This document shows positions 16,827-25,716 of a DNA stretch of 64,000 nt, piece after piece; position 1 is the first letter of the stretch, and each line of letters opens with the position of its first letter. The notes beneath the pieces are model-generated. The model did no database searches and was not told the origin of the DNA. It saw only the letters and a list, made by a program, of their open reading frames with translations. Source of the DNA: Mycobacterium terramassiliense (GTDB lineage Bacteria; Actinomycetota; Actinomycetes; Mycobacteriales; Mycobacteriaceae). The translations under genes and the position numbers were made by a program. The stretch spans positions 2,124,219 through 2,188,218 of the forward strand of contig NZ_LT717701.1 in NCBI RefSeq assembly GCF_900157385.1, given 5' to 3'.

Positions 16827-17564
16827 TTAAATGTTACCGGCCGCTGTTCGATTGTTCGCCGAACGAGGTTCGGCGTCGCCCTGGAACGCCTCGCGCCGGA
16901 TCATTTCCCACACCGTCGGTGTGTGCTCCGTTGTCGAGACGACAACGGTCTTTCGGTGCGCCGCACCGTCCTGGACGATCTTGACGAGGTAGTCCGCCAG
17001 GTCGATGCGGGCCGTGAACGCGCCCACCGGTTCGACCTCTCCCGCAACATAATTCGTCACCCGAGGCAGGTCGAACAGGCCCGACGGCCGCACGATCGTC
17101 CAGGCCAGGCCGCTTTCTCGGACCACCGCCTCCATCCGCCGGATGTCGTCATAGACGGTCTTGCCGATGGTGCGGGCGATGATCGGCTCGAACAGCCGCA
17201 GCGCCGCCGGTGTGTGCCGTCGCCCGCGGGCGGGGTGGGCGCCGGTGCTGCTTACCACGACAAGCCGGTTGGCGGCCGCCTCCCGCATCGCGTTGACGAT
17301 GTTGCGGGTGCCGACCGAATACGTGTCGACCGGCCCGCGGGTGAACGGCACCCCGAGCGTGGACAGCACGGCGTCGGCGCCGGCGACAATGCCGGCGAGG
17401 CCGCCGCGGCGCACGTCCGCGCCGACGACCCTCAGCCCCGGATCGGTGCCGGGGAACTCGTCGGGTCGCCGGGTCACCGCGACGGCCGAGTGGCCCGAGT
17501 CGAGGACGCGACGGGTGAGCAGCCGCCCGGTCGATCCGTTCGCACCGAAGATCACGATGTGCAT
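16827..17564 (-). CDS. NAD(P)-binding atypical SDR (NmrA/SDR_a5-like)
   Basis: A 245-residue Rossmann protein beginning MHIVIFGANGSTGRLL, the GxxGxxG motif of atypical SDRs. VVVSSTGAH and WTIVRPSGLFD are typical of the NAD(P)H-binding domain-13 group. Such proteins act as reductases or redox sensors; the catalytic Tyr-Lys pair is not in the canonical spacing, so activity is unsure. It lies alone on the minus strand, 65 bp downstream of the thiolase start region of the next operon, and is convergent with the propeller gene. Confidence 0.85.
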   Translation of the reverse strand: MHIVIFGANGSTGRLLTRRVLDSGHSAVAVTRRPDEFPGTDPGLRVVGADVRRGGLAGIVAGADAVLSTLGVPFTRGPVDTYSVGTRNIVNAMREAAANRLVVVSSTGAHPARGRRHTPAALRLFEPIIARTIGKTVYDDIRRMEAVVRESGLAWTIVRPSGLFDLPRVTNYVAGEVEPVGAFTARIDLADYLVKIVQDGAAHRKTVVVSTTEHTPTVWEMIRREAFQGDAEPRSANNRTAAGNI

Positions 17565-17629
17565 GAGAACTCCTCCCGTTCGCCGCTACGACGAGACGGG
17601 CCGGACGAAAGTTACAGCGGCGCCGAACC

Positions 17630-18778
17630 TCAGGTCGTCAGGATCGTCGCGGCGGCGGTGCCGGGCGCCCCGTACAGCTGGGTGAAGCCGACCTTCGGAT
17701 CGCCGGGCACCTGCCGGTCGCCCGCCTCGCCGCGGAGCTGGCGGACGATTTCGTGAATCTGGCGCAGTCCCGAGGCGCCGATCGGCTCGCCGTTGGCGAT
17801 CAGCCCGCCATCGGTGTTGACCGGCATGGCGCCGCCGATCTCGGTGGCGCCGTCGGCCAGCAGCTTCTGCTGATCACCGTGCGCGCAGAACCCGCACTCG
17901 GCCATGTGGATGATCTCGGCGCCCGCGTCGGTGTCCTGCAGCTGGATCACGTCGACGTCGTCGGGCGCCACGCCGGCCTTCTCGAAGGCGGCCCGCGCGG
18001 CGTACACGGTCGGCGCGACGTCCTCGTCGACCGGCGCGAAGGTGGTGTTCACCTCGTACGCGCCGTAGCGGCGGGTGCGGACCTCCACCGCCCGCAGGTA
18101 GACGGGCTTGGCGGTGTAGCGGTGCGCGATATCGGCCCTGCACATCACCGCGGCCGCGGCGCCCTCGTCGGGCGCGCAGAACATGTACTGGGTCAGCGGG
18201 TAGTTGAGCACCGGCGAACTCAGGATCTGGTCCTCCGGAATTGCCTTGCGCCGGAATGCGTTCGGGTTCAGCGAACCGTTACGGAAGTTCTTCGCGGCGA
18301 CCTTGGCGAGCGTCTCGGCAGGGATGTTGTGCTCGTGCAGATACCGGTTCGCCTTCATGCCGAAGAACTTGGTGGTGAGGTACTGCCCGTTCTCGGCATA
18401 CCAGCTCGGCATGCCCACCAGCGCCGGGTCTTCGGTGAAAGCCCCGCGCGGGTGCTTGTCCAGGCCGATGGCGATGCCGACGTCGTAGTCGCCCAGGCGG
18501 ATTCCGTCGGCACAGGCCTTGACCGCGCTGGCCGCGGTCGCGCACGCGTTGAACACGTTGGTGAACGGGATGCCGGTGAGGCCGACCATGCCGACGATCG
18601 CGTCGGGGTTGGCCACCGTCCAGCTGCCACCGGTGGCGAATTGGATGTCCTGCCACGCGACGCCGGCGTCGGCGATGGCGGCGAAGATCGCGTCGACGCC
18701 CATCTGCATCGCCGACTTGCCCTCGAAGCGGCCGAACGGGTGCAGACCCACCCCGATGATCGCGACGTCGTTCGTCAT
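17630..18778 (-). CDS. thiolase-family protein (SCP-x/lipid-transfer type acyltransferase or aldolase)
   Basis: A 382-residue thiolase fold protein. The nucleophile Cys is in NVFNACATAASAV (about residues 75-87), and the C-terminal motifs are NGEPIGASGLRQIHE and QLYGAPGTAAATIL. The HxxP and CxG arrangement of ordinary thiolases is altered, as in the SCP-x group, members of which cleave branched 3-oxoacyl-CoA or act as retro-aldolases with a DUF35 partner. No DUF35 gene is visible here. It is the last gene of a P450, CoA-transferase, thioesterase, thiolase operon under site D. Confidence 0.88.
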   Translation of the reverse strand: MTNDVAIIGVGLHPFGRFEGKSAMQMGVDAIFAAIADAGVAWQDIQFATGGSWTVANPDAIVGMVGLTGIPFTNVFNACATAASAVKACADGIRLGDYDVGIAIGLDKHPRGAFTEDPALVGMPSWYAENGQYLTTKFFGMKANRYLHEHNIPAETLAKVAAKNFRNGSLNPNAFRRKAIPEDQILSSPVLNYPLTQYMFCAPDEGAAAAVMCRADIAHRYTAKPVYLRAVEVRTRRYGAYEVNTTFAPVDEDVAPTVYAARAAFEKAGVAPDDVDVIQLQDTDAGAEIIHMAECGFCAHGDQQKLLADGATEIGGAMPVNTDGGLIANGEPIGASGLRQIHEIVRQLRGEAGDRQVPGDPKVGFTQLYGAPGTAAATILTT

Positions 18779-18803
18779 CTGTCTCTCCTTGTCTCGGGCG
18801 GCG

Positions 18804-19610
18804 CTAACGGCGGCGCACCAGCTGTGCCTGCTGAAGGGCGGCCACCGCCCCGTGCTCGTCGAAAAGCGTGGCGATGGAGACGCCGACTCCGTCTCGGCCG
18901 TAGTGGTTTTCGGCTCTGACGCCGACCCATTCCCCGTCCGGGACGCGGTGTATGTGCACGGTGAGGTCGGTGTTGAGGAACAACCATTCGGCGACGCTGA
19001 GGCGGCTGCCCATGCCGTTGGCGATGTCGGCCACCGCGAACAGGCGCTGCATCGGGGTCATCGACTCGCCCTGGACGAGGTCGACGATCGGTCTGGCCCA
19101 GCACTCCCCGGGCACATCGTTGAGAATGTCGTTCAGCCAGCGCCAATCCAGGCTCTGGATGTAGGTCTGGTTCGCGTCGTTGTCGGGATGGCGGACCCGC
19201 CCTTCGCCGAGGGGTCGCAGCGGGGGAGATGGGGTGAAGAACAGCTCGGCCGCGTCACCCGCCTGGAATCGCCACGCTATCGCGGTGGCGACCGGTCGGG
19301 GCCGCCCGTCGGGGCCGGGCGCCCGCAGCTGCGCGTTCAGCAGCTCGATCTTGGTGCCCGGGCGCTCGATGCGGGCGCGCACCCACAGCGGCCCGGCCAC
19401 CGGGACCGGGCCGAGGAGGTCGACGACGACGCGGCTCAGCCGGGCGTCGTGCCGTGGCGAGCAGCGTTCCAGGGCGCGCACCAGCAGGGCCGACACGGGT
19501 GCGGCGTTCTGCATCGTCGGCGACCAGGTACTGATGACGTGATCCGAAGCGCTGAACCTCTCGCCGAGTGGATCGTCTGGATCGGCAAGCTCGTAGTAGG
19601 CGTCGGTCAA
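18804..19610 (-). CDS. acyl-CoA thioesterase family protein (double hotdog, TesB-like)
   Basis: About 268 residues from TTG 19610, which overlaps the stop of the CoA-transferase gene (TTGA). Any longer start would put the protein inside the previous gene. MQNAAPVSALLVRAL and VVVDLLGPVPVAGPL fit the first hotdog of TesB-like thioesterases, and LNTDLTVHIHRVPDGEWVG fits the second. It probably hydrolyses a bulky acyl-CoA or releases CoA from dead-end thioesters. The thiolase follows after 25 bp. Confidence 0.8.
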   Translation of the reverse strand: MTDAYYELADPDDPLGERFSASDHVISTWSPTMQNAAPVSALLVRALERCSPRHDARLSRVVVDLLGPVPVAGPLWVRARIERPGTKIELLNAQLRAPGPDGRPRPVATAIAWRFQAGDAAELFFTPSPPLRPLGEGRVRHPDNDANQTYIQSLDWRWLNDILNDVPGECWARPIVDLVQGESMTPMQRLFAVADIANGMGSRLSVAEWLFLNTDLTVHIHRVPDGEWVGVRAENHYGRDGVGVSIATLFDEHGAVAALQQAQLVRRR

Positions 19611-20833
19611 GCGATGGCCCCCGCGTCCTTGAGTTCGGCGATACGGTCCCAGTCCATGCCGAGCTCCATCAGGACGATTTCGGTGTGCTCGGAGGCCTGC
19701 GGGGCACGGGTTGTCACCAGCGGCTCGTGGTTGAACTGGACCGGGCCGCGGACGACCCGGAACGGCTTCCCGCCGCTGGCGACCTCGACCTCGGCGATCA
19801 TGTCGTTGGCGAGGGCCTGTTCGTCGTCGACCAGATCGAGGAGGCTCTGGAAGGGCGCCCACTGGCCTTTCATCGTCTTGAGGTGCTGGCGCCAGTACTC
19901 AAAGGGCTTGCCGGCGAAGGCCTTCGCGATCAGCTCGGCGGCGGCGTCGGCGTTTTGGATCAAGGGGAGCACGTCGGAGAAGCGCGGATCGTCGGCGGCC
20001 TCGGGGATGCCGAGGTGCTCGAAGGTGTCGCGGATCAAGCCGGTCGGGCTGATGATGCACAGGTTGATGGTGCCGCCGTCGGAGGTCTCGTAGTTGCCCA
20101 TGAAGGGATTCACCGACGGCGCGCCGGAACCGGGCATGGGCGTTCGCATCACCTCGCCGGTCTCCATGCCCTGCGTCACGCTGGCGCCCGCCGCCCACCA
20201 GGCCGTGCTCAGCAGCGACACATCCATTTCGACGGCCTCGCCGGTGCGCTCGCGGTGCAGCAACGCGGCCGAGATGCCGCCGGCGATGAACATGCCACCG
20301 ATGGAATCGCCGAACGCGGGAATGCCCTGTCCCAGTGCGCCGCCCAACTCCTCCGGCGTCAGCGCGTAACCGATGCCGCTGCGCGTCCAGAACACGGTCC
20401 CGTCGTAGCCACCGACGTCGCGTTCGGGTCCCTTGTCGCCGTACGCCGAACCGCGGGCATAGACGATGTTCGGGTTCACCGCGCGGATGTGTTCCACGTC
20501 GAACTTGTGCTTCTGCCGCACCGCGGGCATGTAGTTGGTCAGGAACACGTCGGAGGCCTTGGCCAGTTCGTAGATCACTTCCTGCCCACCGGGCGTGGAC
20601 ACGTCGATCCCGACGCTGCGCTTGCCGCGGTTGGGATGCTCCATCAGCGGGTGCCGCTCCGGATCGACCTGAATGCCACCCATATTGAGGAAGCCGCGTT
20701 GGGTGTCGCCGCGCACCGGGTGTTCGACCTTGATGACGTCCGCGCCCCAATCGGCGAGGATCGCGCCCGCCGCCGGGACGAATGTGAACTGGGCAAGCTC
20801 GAGGACCCGAAAGCCCGCCATTACCTTGATCAT
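19607..20833 (-). CDS. CaiB/BaiF (family III) CoA-transferase
   Basis: A 408-residue protein with the family's N-terminus GFRVLELAQFTFVPAAG, then ADWGADVIKVEHPVRGD, and GIPAFGDSIGGMFIAGG in the middle. Family III enzymes move CoA between carboxylates through an aspartyl-CoA anhydride; the Asp near residue 160-170 is likely the nucleophile. Activation of the substrate by CoA transfer is an alternative to the ATP-dependent ligases in this block. The P450 gene ends 9 bp upstream and the thioesterase overlaps its stop. Confidence 0.92.
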   Translation of the reverse strand: MIKVMAGFRVLELAQFTFVPAAGAILADWGADVIKVEHPVRGDTQRGFLNMGGIQVDPERHPLMEHPNRGKRSVGIDVSTPGGQEVIYELAKASDVFLTNYMPAVRQKHKFDVEHIRAVNPNIVYARGSAYGDKGPERDVGGYDGTVFWTRSGIGYALTPEELGGALGQGIPAFGDSIGGMFIAGGISAALLHRERTGEAVEMDVSLLSTAWWAAGASVTQGMETGEVMRTPMPGSGAPSVNPFMGNYETSDGGTINLCIISPTGLIRDTFEHLGIPEAADDPRFSDVLPLIQNADAAAELIAKAFAGKPFEYWRQHLKTMKGQWAPFQSLLDLVDDEQALANDMIAEVEVASGGKPFRVVRGPVQFNHEPLVTTRAPQASEHTEIVLMELGMDWDRIAELKDAGAIA

Positions 20834-20842
20834 TCCCGGACC

Positions 20843-22054
20843 CTACTGTGCGTCGAACGTCACCGGAAGCGCGGTGGGCGAACGGAAGGGCTGCCCGTGA
20901 ATGTGTGGGTCATCGTCGGTCAGCAGCCTGAGGTTGGTCAGGCGGTTCAGCAGGCATTCGAGCGCGACCCGGGTTTCCAGCCGCGCCAGGTGAAGACCCA
21001 AACACGTGTGCTCACCGGCGGCGAAGGAGATGTGCGGCAGGTGCTTGCGGAAGATGTCGAATTCCTCCGGGCGTTCCCAGCGGCGCTCGTCGCGATTCGC
21101 CGAACCGATGCACACCCCGATGACGGCGCGCGCCGGAATCTCGACCCCCTCGAGTGCGGTGTCCTCCGTGGTGAACCGCTGCACGGTCGTCAGCGGCGTC
21201 TCGTAGCGCAGCCCCTCCTCGATCGCCTGGCCGATCAGCTGTCGGTCGGACCGCACCGCCGCGAACTGTTCGGGATGGGTGAGCAGCAGAAACAGCAGGT
21301 TTCCCGACGACCGGTACGTGGTCTCCAAACCGGCGGGCAGCAGCAGGCGCAGGAAGGAGTAAATCGCCTCGTCGCTGAGCTTTTCGCCATCGATCTCGGC
21401 GCTGACCAGGTCGCCGATGATGTCCTCGGTGGGCTTGGACTTGCGTTGCTCGATCTGCTCGACGAAGTAATCCTTCAGCGCGGCCGACGCCTCGAAGGCC
21501 CGCTCGTAGTTGACGTGGTAGCTGATCAATTCCACGGCGCGCTGGCGGAACATCGGCAGGTCTGCGGCCGGCAGCCCCAGCAGTTCGGCGATGACCCGAG
21601 TGGGAAATTCGAAGGTGAACTGGCGGACCAGATCGGCCTCGCCGGTGTCGACGAACTCGTCGATCAACGCGTTGCAGATCGGCCGCACGACGGCGGGCTC
21701 CCACCGGGCCAGCGCCTTGGACTTGAACGCCGCCGACACCAGGTTGCGGTGGTCGCGGTGCTTCTTGCCCTCCATCGCCAGAATGGTCGGCCCCATGAAC
21801 AAGCCGATCGTTTTGTCGTACGGTGCGGAGCTGAATACCCGGCCATCGCGGAACACCGTGTTCACCGCGTCGAACGACACCGCGGAGTACTCGCGCTTGG
21901 GCATCAGCGACTCCGGCGTCTTCGAGTAATCCATGACGGTGCCGGGGAACACACCGGCCTGCCGGCGCTTATGGGCGAAGAAAGGGTAGGGGTCGCGAAG
22001 GCTGACGGTCTCGTGGCCGGTGTGGACGTTGGTCGTCACCTGGATCTCCAGCAT
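20843..22054 (-). CDS. cytochrome P450
   Basis: A 403-residue P450 from ATG 22054; an in-frame TTG at 22084 would add ten residues. Heme loop FAAGEHTCLGLHLARLE (Cys ligand near residue 347), K-helix EEGLRYETP with ExxR, and I-helix PAGLETTYR, where Glu replaces the usual Asp of the acid-alcohol pair. The enzyme hydroxylates a hydrophobic substrate using external ferredoxin and reductase, neither of which is adjacent. It is a close paralogue of the P450 at 45471-46697 (shared YDKTIGL, LLLPAGLETTYRSSGNLL). It heads the four-gene operon below site D. Confidence 0.93.
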   Translation of the reverse strand: MLEIQVTTNVHTGHETVSLRDPYPFFAHKRRQAGVFPGTVMDYSKTPESLMPKREYSAVSFDAVNTVFRDGRVFSSAPYDKTIGLFMGPTILAMEGKKHRDHRNLVSAAFKSKALARWEPAVVRPICNALIDEFVDTGEADLVRQFTFEFPTRVIAELLGLPAADLPMFRQRAVELISYHVNYERAFEASAALKDYFVEQIEQRKSKPTEDIIGDLVSAEIDGEKLSDEAIYSFLRLLLPAGLETTYRSSGNLLFLLLTHPEQFAAVRSDRQLIGQAIEEGLRYETPLTTVQRFTTEDTALEGVEIPARAVIGVCIGSANRDERRWERPEEFDIFRKHLPHISFAAGEHTCLGLHLARLETRVALECLLNRLTNLRLLTDDDPHIHGQPFRSPTALPVTFDAQ

Positions 22055-22089
22055 CTTCAGCAGGAACGTGCGGTCCTTGCGCAAGATCG

Positions 22090-22108
22090 TACTGTAATTC
22101 TTACAGTA
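22090..22108. promoter_or_regulatory. 19-bp palindromic operator/promoter site D (perfect copy)
   Basis: TACTGTAATTCTTACAGTA is a perfect palindrome: 8-bp arms TACTGTAA and TTACAGTA around TTC. It lies 36 bp before the P450 ATG at 22054. This is the best copy of the site family and defines its ideal form. TACTGT and TACAGT on the two strands also fit TANNNT -10 elements. Confidence 0.75.
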
Positions 22109-22146
22109 GACAATATGGGCACGGCCGAGGGCGGTTCAACCGGCGG

Positions 22147-22965
22147 CTAGCGCGTCAGCCTTGCGGCGCGGGCCAGCAGGGCGGCGTATCCCACACCCAG
22201 CACGCGGGGCATCGCCGCCATGGCGCGCCCGTCGGGCCCGATGAGGATCCTGGCCCGGTTCTTCTCGGCTCCCCGGAGGATTACCCGGGCGGCCTTTTCG
22301 GGAGAAGTGAGCGCCGCGCGTCCGAAAAGTTTCGCCGCCAGGTCGGGATCCTCGGTGGCCGCGGTGCGCATGTTCGCCCCGAAGTTGGTGCGCACCACAC
22401 CGGGGTGGACACAATGCACCGTCACCGGATGGCGTTCGATGATCATCTCCTGGCGCAGCGCCTCGGTGAAGCCGCGCACCGCGAAGTTCGAAGTGCTGTA
22501 GGCCCCCTGGTACGGAATCGCGATGAGACCGAAGGCGCTGGACAGGTTGACCAACCGCGCCGGGCGCCCGGGTAAACCCGACTCGATGAGCTGCGGCAGG
22601 AAGGCCTTGGTCCCGTTGACGACGCCGCCGATGTTGATGCCGACGAGCCAGTCAAAGTCCGCCCAGGACATGTCCACAACGCTGGCGAACAGGTCGACGC
22701 CGGCGTTGTTGAACACCATCGAGGCCGACCCCAAGTCGCGGCGCACCTGGCTGGCGTAGGCGAGCATCGCGTCCCGGTCGGCGACGTCGACGTGGTACGT
22801 CGTCACCGTGCCGGGCGGGCAGACCGTTTGGGTTTCGGCCAGATTCTTCGGGTCGATGTCGGACGCCGCGACGTGTGCGCCGGCGTGGCTCAACGCGAGC
22901 GTCAAGGCGCGCCCGATGCCGGAGCCGGCGCCGGTGACGACGGCGACACGGTCTTGGTATCTCAC
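22147..22965 (-). CDS. short-chain dehydrogenase/reductase (SDR)
   Basis: A 272-residue SDR starting at GTG 22965, inside the stop of the upstream gene (GTGA). TGAGSGIG near residue 12, NNAGV near 90, NLSSAFG and the YSTSNFA site follow. In the last, the Lys of YxxxK is Asn (AYSTSNFAVRG), so the catalytic Lys is missing where expected. The C-terminal region is basic and Ala-rich and may touch membrane. It is the last gene of the six-gene Rieske operon. Confidence 0.88.
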   Translation of the reverse strand: MRYQDRVAVVTGAGSGIGRALTLALSHAGAHVAASDIDPKNLAETQTVCPPGTVTTYHVDVADRDAMLAYASQVRRDLGSASMVFNNAGVDLFASVVDMSWADFDWLVGINIGGVVNGTKAFLPQLIESGLPGRPARLVNLSSAFGLIAIPYQGAYSTSNFAVRGFTEALRQEMIIERHPVTVHCVHPGVVRTNFGANMRTAATEDPDLAAKLFGRAALTSPEKAARVILRGAEKNRARILIGPDGRAMAAMPRVLGVGYAALLARAARLTR

Positions 22966-23438
22966 GCGTCCGCTCCCGCCTCGACGATCGCCCGGATCCG
23001 GTCCACCGAGGCATCGATGTTCCGCTGCAGATCCGCGCGGCGGTCCCGGACGAACAAGCAGAGATGTTCGAAAACCACGACGCCGAACGGCAGCGGAACG
23101 CACATCCGGAAAGTTTCCGTGAGGCGCGTGGTGCCGGCGGCGCTGCCGGGTTCGATGAGGTACGTCCACTGCGTCCAGTCGCCTCCCATCGCCTGGACGA
23201 CGAACGAGAACCTGTGTCCGGGCTCCGCTTCGACCACGTTGGCCACGGTCTTCCAGCGGCCGAGCCGCCGGCGATTCCACGCCCGAAAACGGTCCGCCGC
23301 CAACCACTCCGCGCGCGTTGTTTCCGGGCTCCACTCGGGGCTTCGCGTGACGTCGGAGACGACGGCGTAGACCTGCTCCGGCGACGCCCGAACCTCGGTC
23401 GAGGCCGTCAGCGTCTCGTCCTTCTGCAGCACCGGCAT
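22962..23438 (-). CDS. SRPBCC/START-like fold protein (polyketide cyclase/dehydrase family)
   Basis: A 158-residue protein. TASTEVRASPEQVYAVVSDV at the N-terminus and RSPEWSPETTRAEWL are typical of the SRPBCC fold, which makes a deep hydrophobic ligand pocket. It could carry, bind or isomerise a hydrophobic intermediate. No catalytic residues can be assigned. It lies 2 bp after the ligase gene and overlaps the following SDR by 4 bp, so it is surely cotranscribed. Confidence 0.85.
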   Translation of the reverse strand: MPVLQKDETLTASTEVRASPEQVYAVVSDVTRSPEWSPETTRAEWLAADRFRAWNRRRLGRWKTVANVVEAEPGHRFSFVVQAMGGDWTQWTYLIEPGSAAGTTRLTETFRMCVPLPFGVVVFEHLCLFVRDRRADLQRNIDASVDRIRAIVEAGADA

Positions 23439-23440
23439 CC

Positions 23441-25093
23441 TCAGCCGTTCACCGCCTGCTCGCGCGCCCACCGGTAGTCGGCCTTGCCCGACGGGCTGCG
23501 CTCGATCACCGGACGGAAGACGACCGCCTTGGGAAGCTTGTAGCGCGCCAACGACTTTGCGGCGTGGGTGACCAGCTCCTCGGCGTCGGCACTCGCGCCC
23601 TCGGCGAACGCGACGATGGCCACCACCTCCTGGCCCCAGCGTTCGCTGGGCCGCCCGGCGACCACGACGTCGGCAACCGCGGGATGCGACGCGATCGCGG
23701 TCTCGACCTCCTCGACGAAGATCTTTTCCCCACCGGAATTGATCGTCACCGAATCGCGGCCCAGCAATTCGATGGCGCCGTCGGCGCGGTGGCGCGCGCG
23801 GTCGCCGGGGACGGCGTACCGCACGCCGTCGATCACCGGAAAAGTCTTGGCCGTCTTGGCCGCATCGCCCTTGTAGCCCAACGGAACATAGCCGCGCTGC
23901 GCGAGCCACCCCATGCCCTCGTGGCCCGGTGCCAGGATCGCGCTCATGTCCTCGGCCGCCACGAAGGTGTCAGGTCCGGCGTTGAAGGTGCCGGTCGACA
24001 CCGCGCCCGGGGCGGACATGTGATGCATCTGCGCCCCCGTCTCCGACGATCCGACACCGTCGACGACGACGGCGTTCGGCAGCACCTCGATCAGGCGTTG
24101 CTTGACGAACGGGGTCAGCAGGGCGCCGCCGTTGGCGACCACGGCCAACGACGACACGTCGGCGATACCCTTCTCGATGGCGGCGACCAGCGGTCGCGCC
24201 ATCGCGTCCCCGACCACCGTCACCACCGGCACCCGCTCACGTTCGATGGTGCGCACGACGTCGTCGGCGTCCAAATGATCGACGACCGAAGGGAAGACGA
24301 TGGACTGCCCCGTGGTGATCGCGGTCATCACGCTCCACTGCGCCGCCCCGTGGATCAGTGGCGGCAGGATGAGCAACTTGGCGCCGGGCCCCGCGCTCAC
24401 CCTGGCCACGATCTCGTCGACCGACGCGGACGGCTCACCGGTCATGAGGTTTCGCCCGCCGAAGGACGTCATGAAGATGTCGTGCTGGCGCCACAGCACC
24501 CCCTTCGGCATCCCCGTCGTGCCGCCCGTGTAGAGCACGTAGAGGTCGTCGGGCGAGTGCTCCACGGGCGGTGGTTGCGGCGGGCTGGATGCCAGGGCGG
24601 CCTCGTAATCCACCGCGCCGTAGATCAAGTCGTTGCCCGAGTCGTCGGCGATCTGAATCAGGACGCGCAGCTGCGGCAGGTCCGGCAGGATTTCGGCGAC
24701 GCGCGGCGCAAACGCCGCGTGGTAGATCAGGGCGGTGGCCCCGGAATCCGCCAGCAGGTATTGCAGCTCACTTTTGACATAGCGGAAGTTGACGTTGAAC
24801 GGCGCGACCCGCGCCTGGAAGCTGCCCAGCAACCCCTCCACGAACTCGTTGCCGTTGTAGGCGTACAGGCCGAGCAGGTCCTGGCCGACCTCGTGGCCGG
24901 CGAGGCCCGAACGCTCGGTGTGGCAACCCAGCCCCCGCTTGTGCAGGTAGGCGGCGAGCCGGTGCGCCCGCTCGAGGATCTGCGCGTAGCTGTAGCGCCG
25001 GTCGCCCTGGATCACCAGGTCGCGGTCGGGAATCGCGGCGGTGACGGCCTTGGCGACCTCGGGCACGGTGAATTGCGTTGTGGTTTCGGACAT
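23441..25093 (-). CDS. AMP-forming acyl-CoA synthetase (FadD-like)
   Basis: A 550-residue ANL ligase from ATG 25093; GTG 25105, which overlaps the previous stop by GTGA, is an alternative that adds four residues. P-loop LYTGGTTGMPKGVLW, A5 motif DGVGSSETG, hinge ELLGRDSVTINSGGEKIF and C-terminal Lys in SPSGKADYRWAREQ. It activates a carboxylic acid to its CoA ester. The close similarity to the ligase at 10101-11720 suggests related substrates at different pathway stages. Confidence 0.92.
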   Translation of the reverse strand: MSETTTQFTVPEVAKAVTAAIPDRDLVIQGDRRYSYAQILERAHRLAAYLHKRGLGCHTERSGLAGHEVGQDLLGLYAYNGNEFVEGLLGSFQARVAPFNVNFRYVKSELQYLLADSGATALIYHAAFAPRVAEILPDLPQLRVLIQIADDSGNDLIYGAVDYEAALASSPPQPPPVEHSPDDLYVLYTGGTTGMPKGVLWRQHDIFMTSFGGRNLMTGEPSASVDEIVARVSAGPGAKLLILPPLIHGAAQWSVMTAITTGQSIVFPSVVDHLDADDVVRTIERERVPVVTVVGDAMARPLVAAIEKGIADVSSLAVVANGGALLTPFVKQRLIEVLPNAVVVDGVGSSETGAQMHHMSAPGAVSTGTFNAGPDTFVAAEDMSAILAPGHEGMGWLAQRGYVPLGYKGDAAKTAKTFPVIDGVRYAVPGDRARHRADGAIELLGRDSVTINSGGEKIFVEEVETAIASHPAVADVVVAGRPSERWGQEVVAIVAFAEGASADAEELVTHAAKSLARYKLPKAVVFRPVIERSPSGKADYRWAREQAVNG

Positions 25094-25101
25094 CGTGCCT
25101 C

Positions 25102-25716
25102 TCACGGCTGGTGGGGTAGCAAGCGGACCATCAGGCCGTTGGCTTCGCTGAGCAGTGTGCCGTCGGCAGCGGTCATGCTAGCGGCAACAAAGAATTTCCT
25201 GCCGTCGACGCCTGCGATTCGGCCCCGGGCGGTCAACGGCTCGTCGATCGGGGTGACGTTGCGGTAGTCGACGTGTAGGAAGGCGGTGCGGGTTGGCGGG
25301 CAGCCCGCGGTCGAGACGACCATCCCGAACAGCCAGTCGTAGAAGAGGGGGATCATCCCGCCGTGCACGGCGTTGTTCCCGCCCACGTGGGCGCGGGAGA
25401 AGTACCCATCCATGTTGACGCCGTCCGGCCCGGAGTCGGTGACCAGCCATGGCGGGAGCAACGGGTGCCCCAGCCCGGGCAGCTCGAGGACCCGCCCGCC
25501 CGGCGCGACGCCTTCGGGAACCTGATGCCCGTCCAGCACCGCGCACGCCCGTTCGACGTGTTCGGCCGCGGCGTCCCAGCTCGAGCTGTCGGTGCAGACG
25601 GCGAGATCCTGCAGGCGGCGCATCGCGGCGACGAATCGGCCCAGCCCGGCGGGTGCGTGCTCGGCCGGCTTGATCTGGGGGAAGCCGCCGCGGACTCCGG
25701 GCGCTGTCTCGCTCAT
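25102..25716 (-). CDS. PaaI-like hotdog thioesterase
   Basis: A 204-residue protein with a C-terminal hotdog domain. NNAVHGGMIPLFYDWLFGM (about residues 115-133) keeps His-Gly-Gly and Asp of the PaaI active site. FLHVDYRNVTPIDEPL is the usual strand following the long helix. The N-terminal 80 residues resemble those of the thioesterase at 2473-3144. It is coupled by ATGA to the isochorismatase-like gene upstream and precedes the ligase. Confidence 0.87.
   Translation of the reverse strand: MSETAPGVRGGFPQIKPAEHAPAGLGRFVAAMRRLQDLAVCTDSSSWDAAAEHVERACAVLDGHQVPEGVAPGGRVLELPGLGHPLLPPWLVTDSGPDGVNMDGYFSRAHVGGNNAVHGGMIPLFYDWLFGMVVSTAGCPPTRTAFLHVDYRNVTPIDEPLTARGRIAGVDGRKFFVAASMTAADGTLLSEANGLMVRLLPHQP

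Noticed and set aside
19568..22150. An 860-codon open frame on the + strand
   Set aside because: It is antisense to the CoA-transferase and P450 genes, whose motifs are unmistakable. Its translation is Arg/Gly/His-rich without domains, a usual GC-rich shadow.
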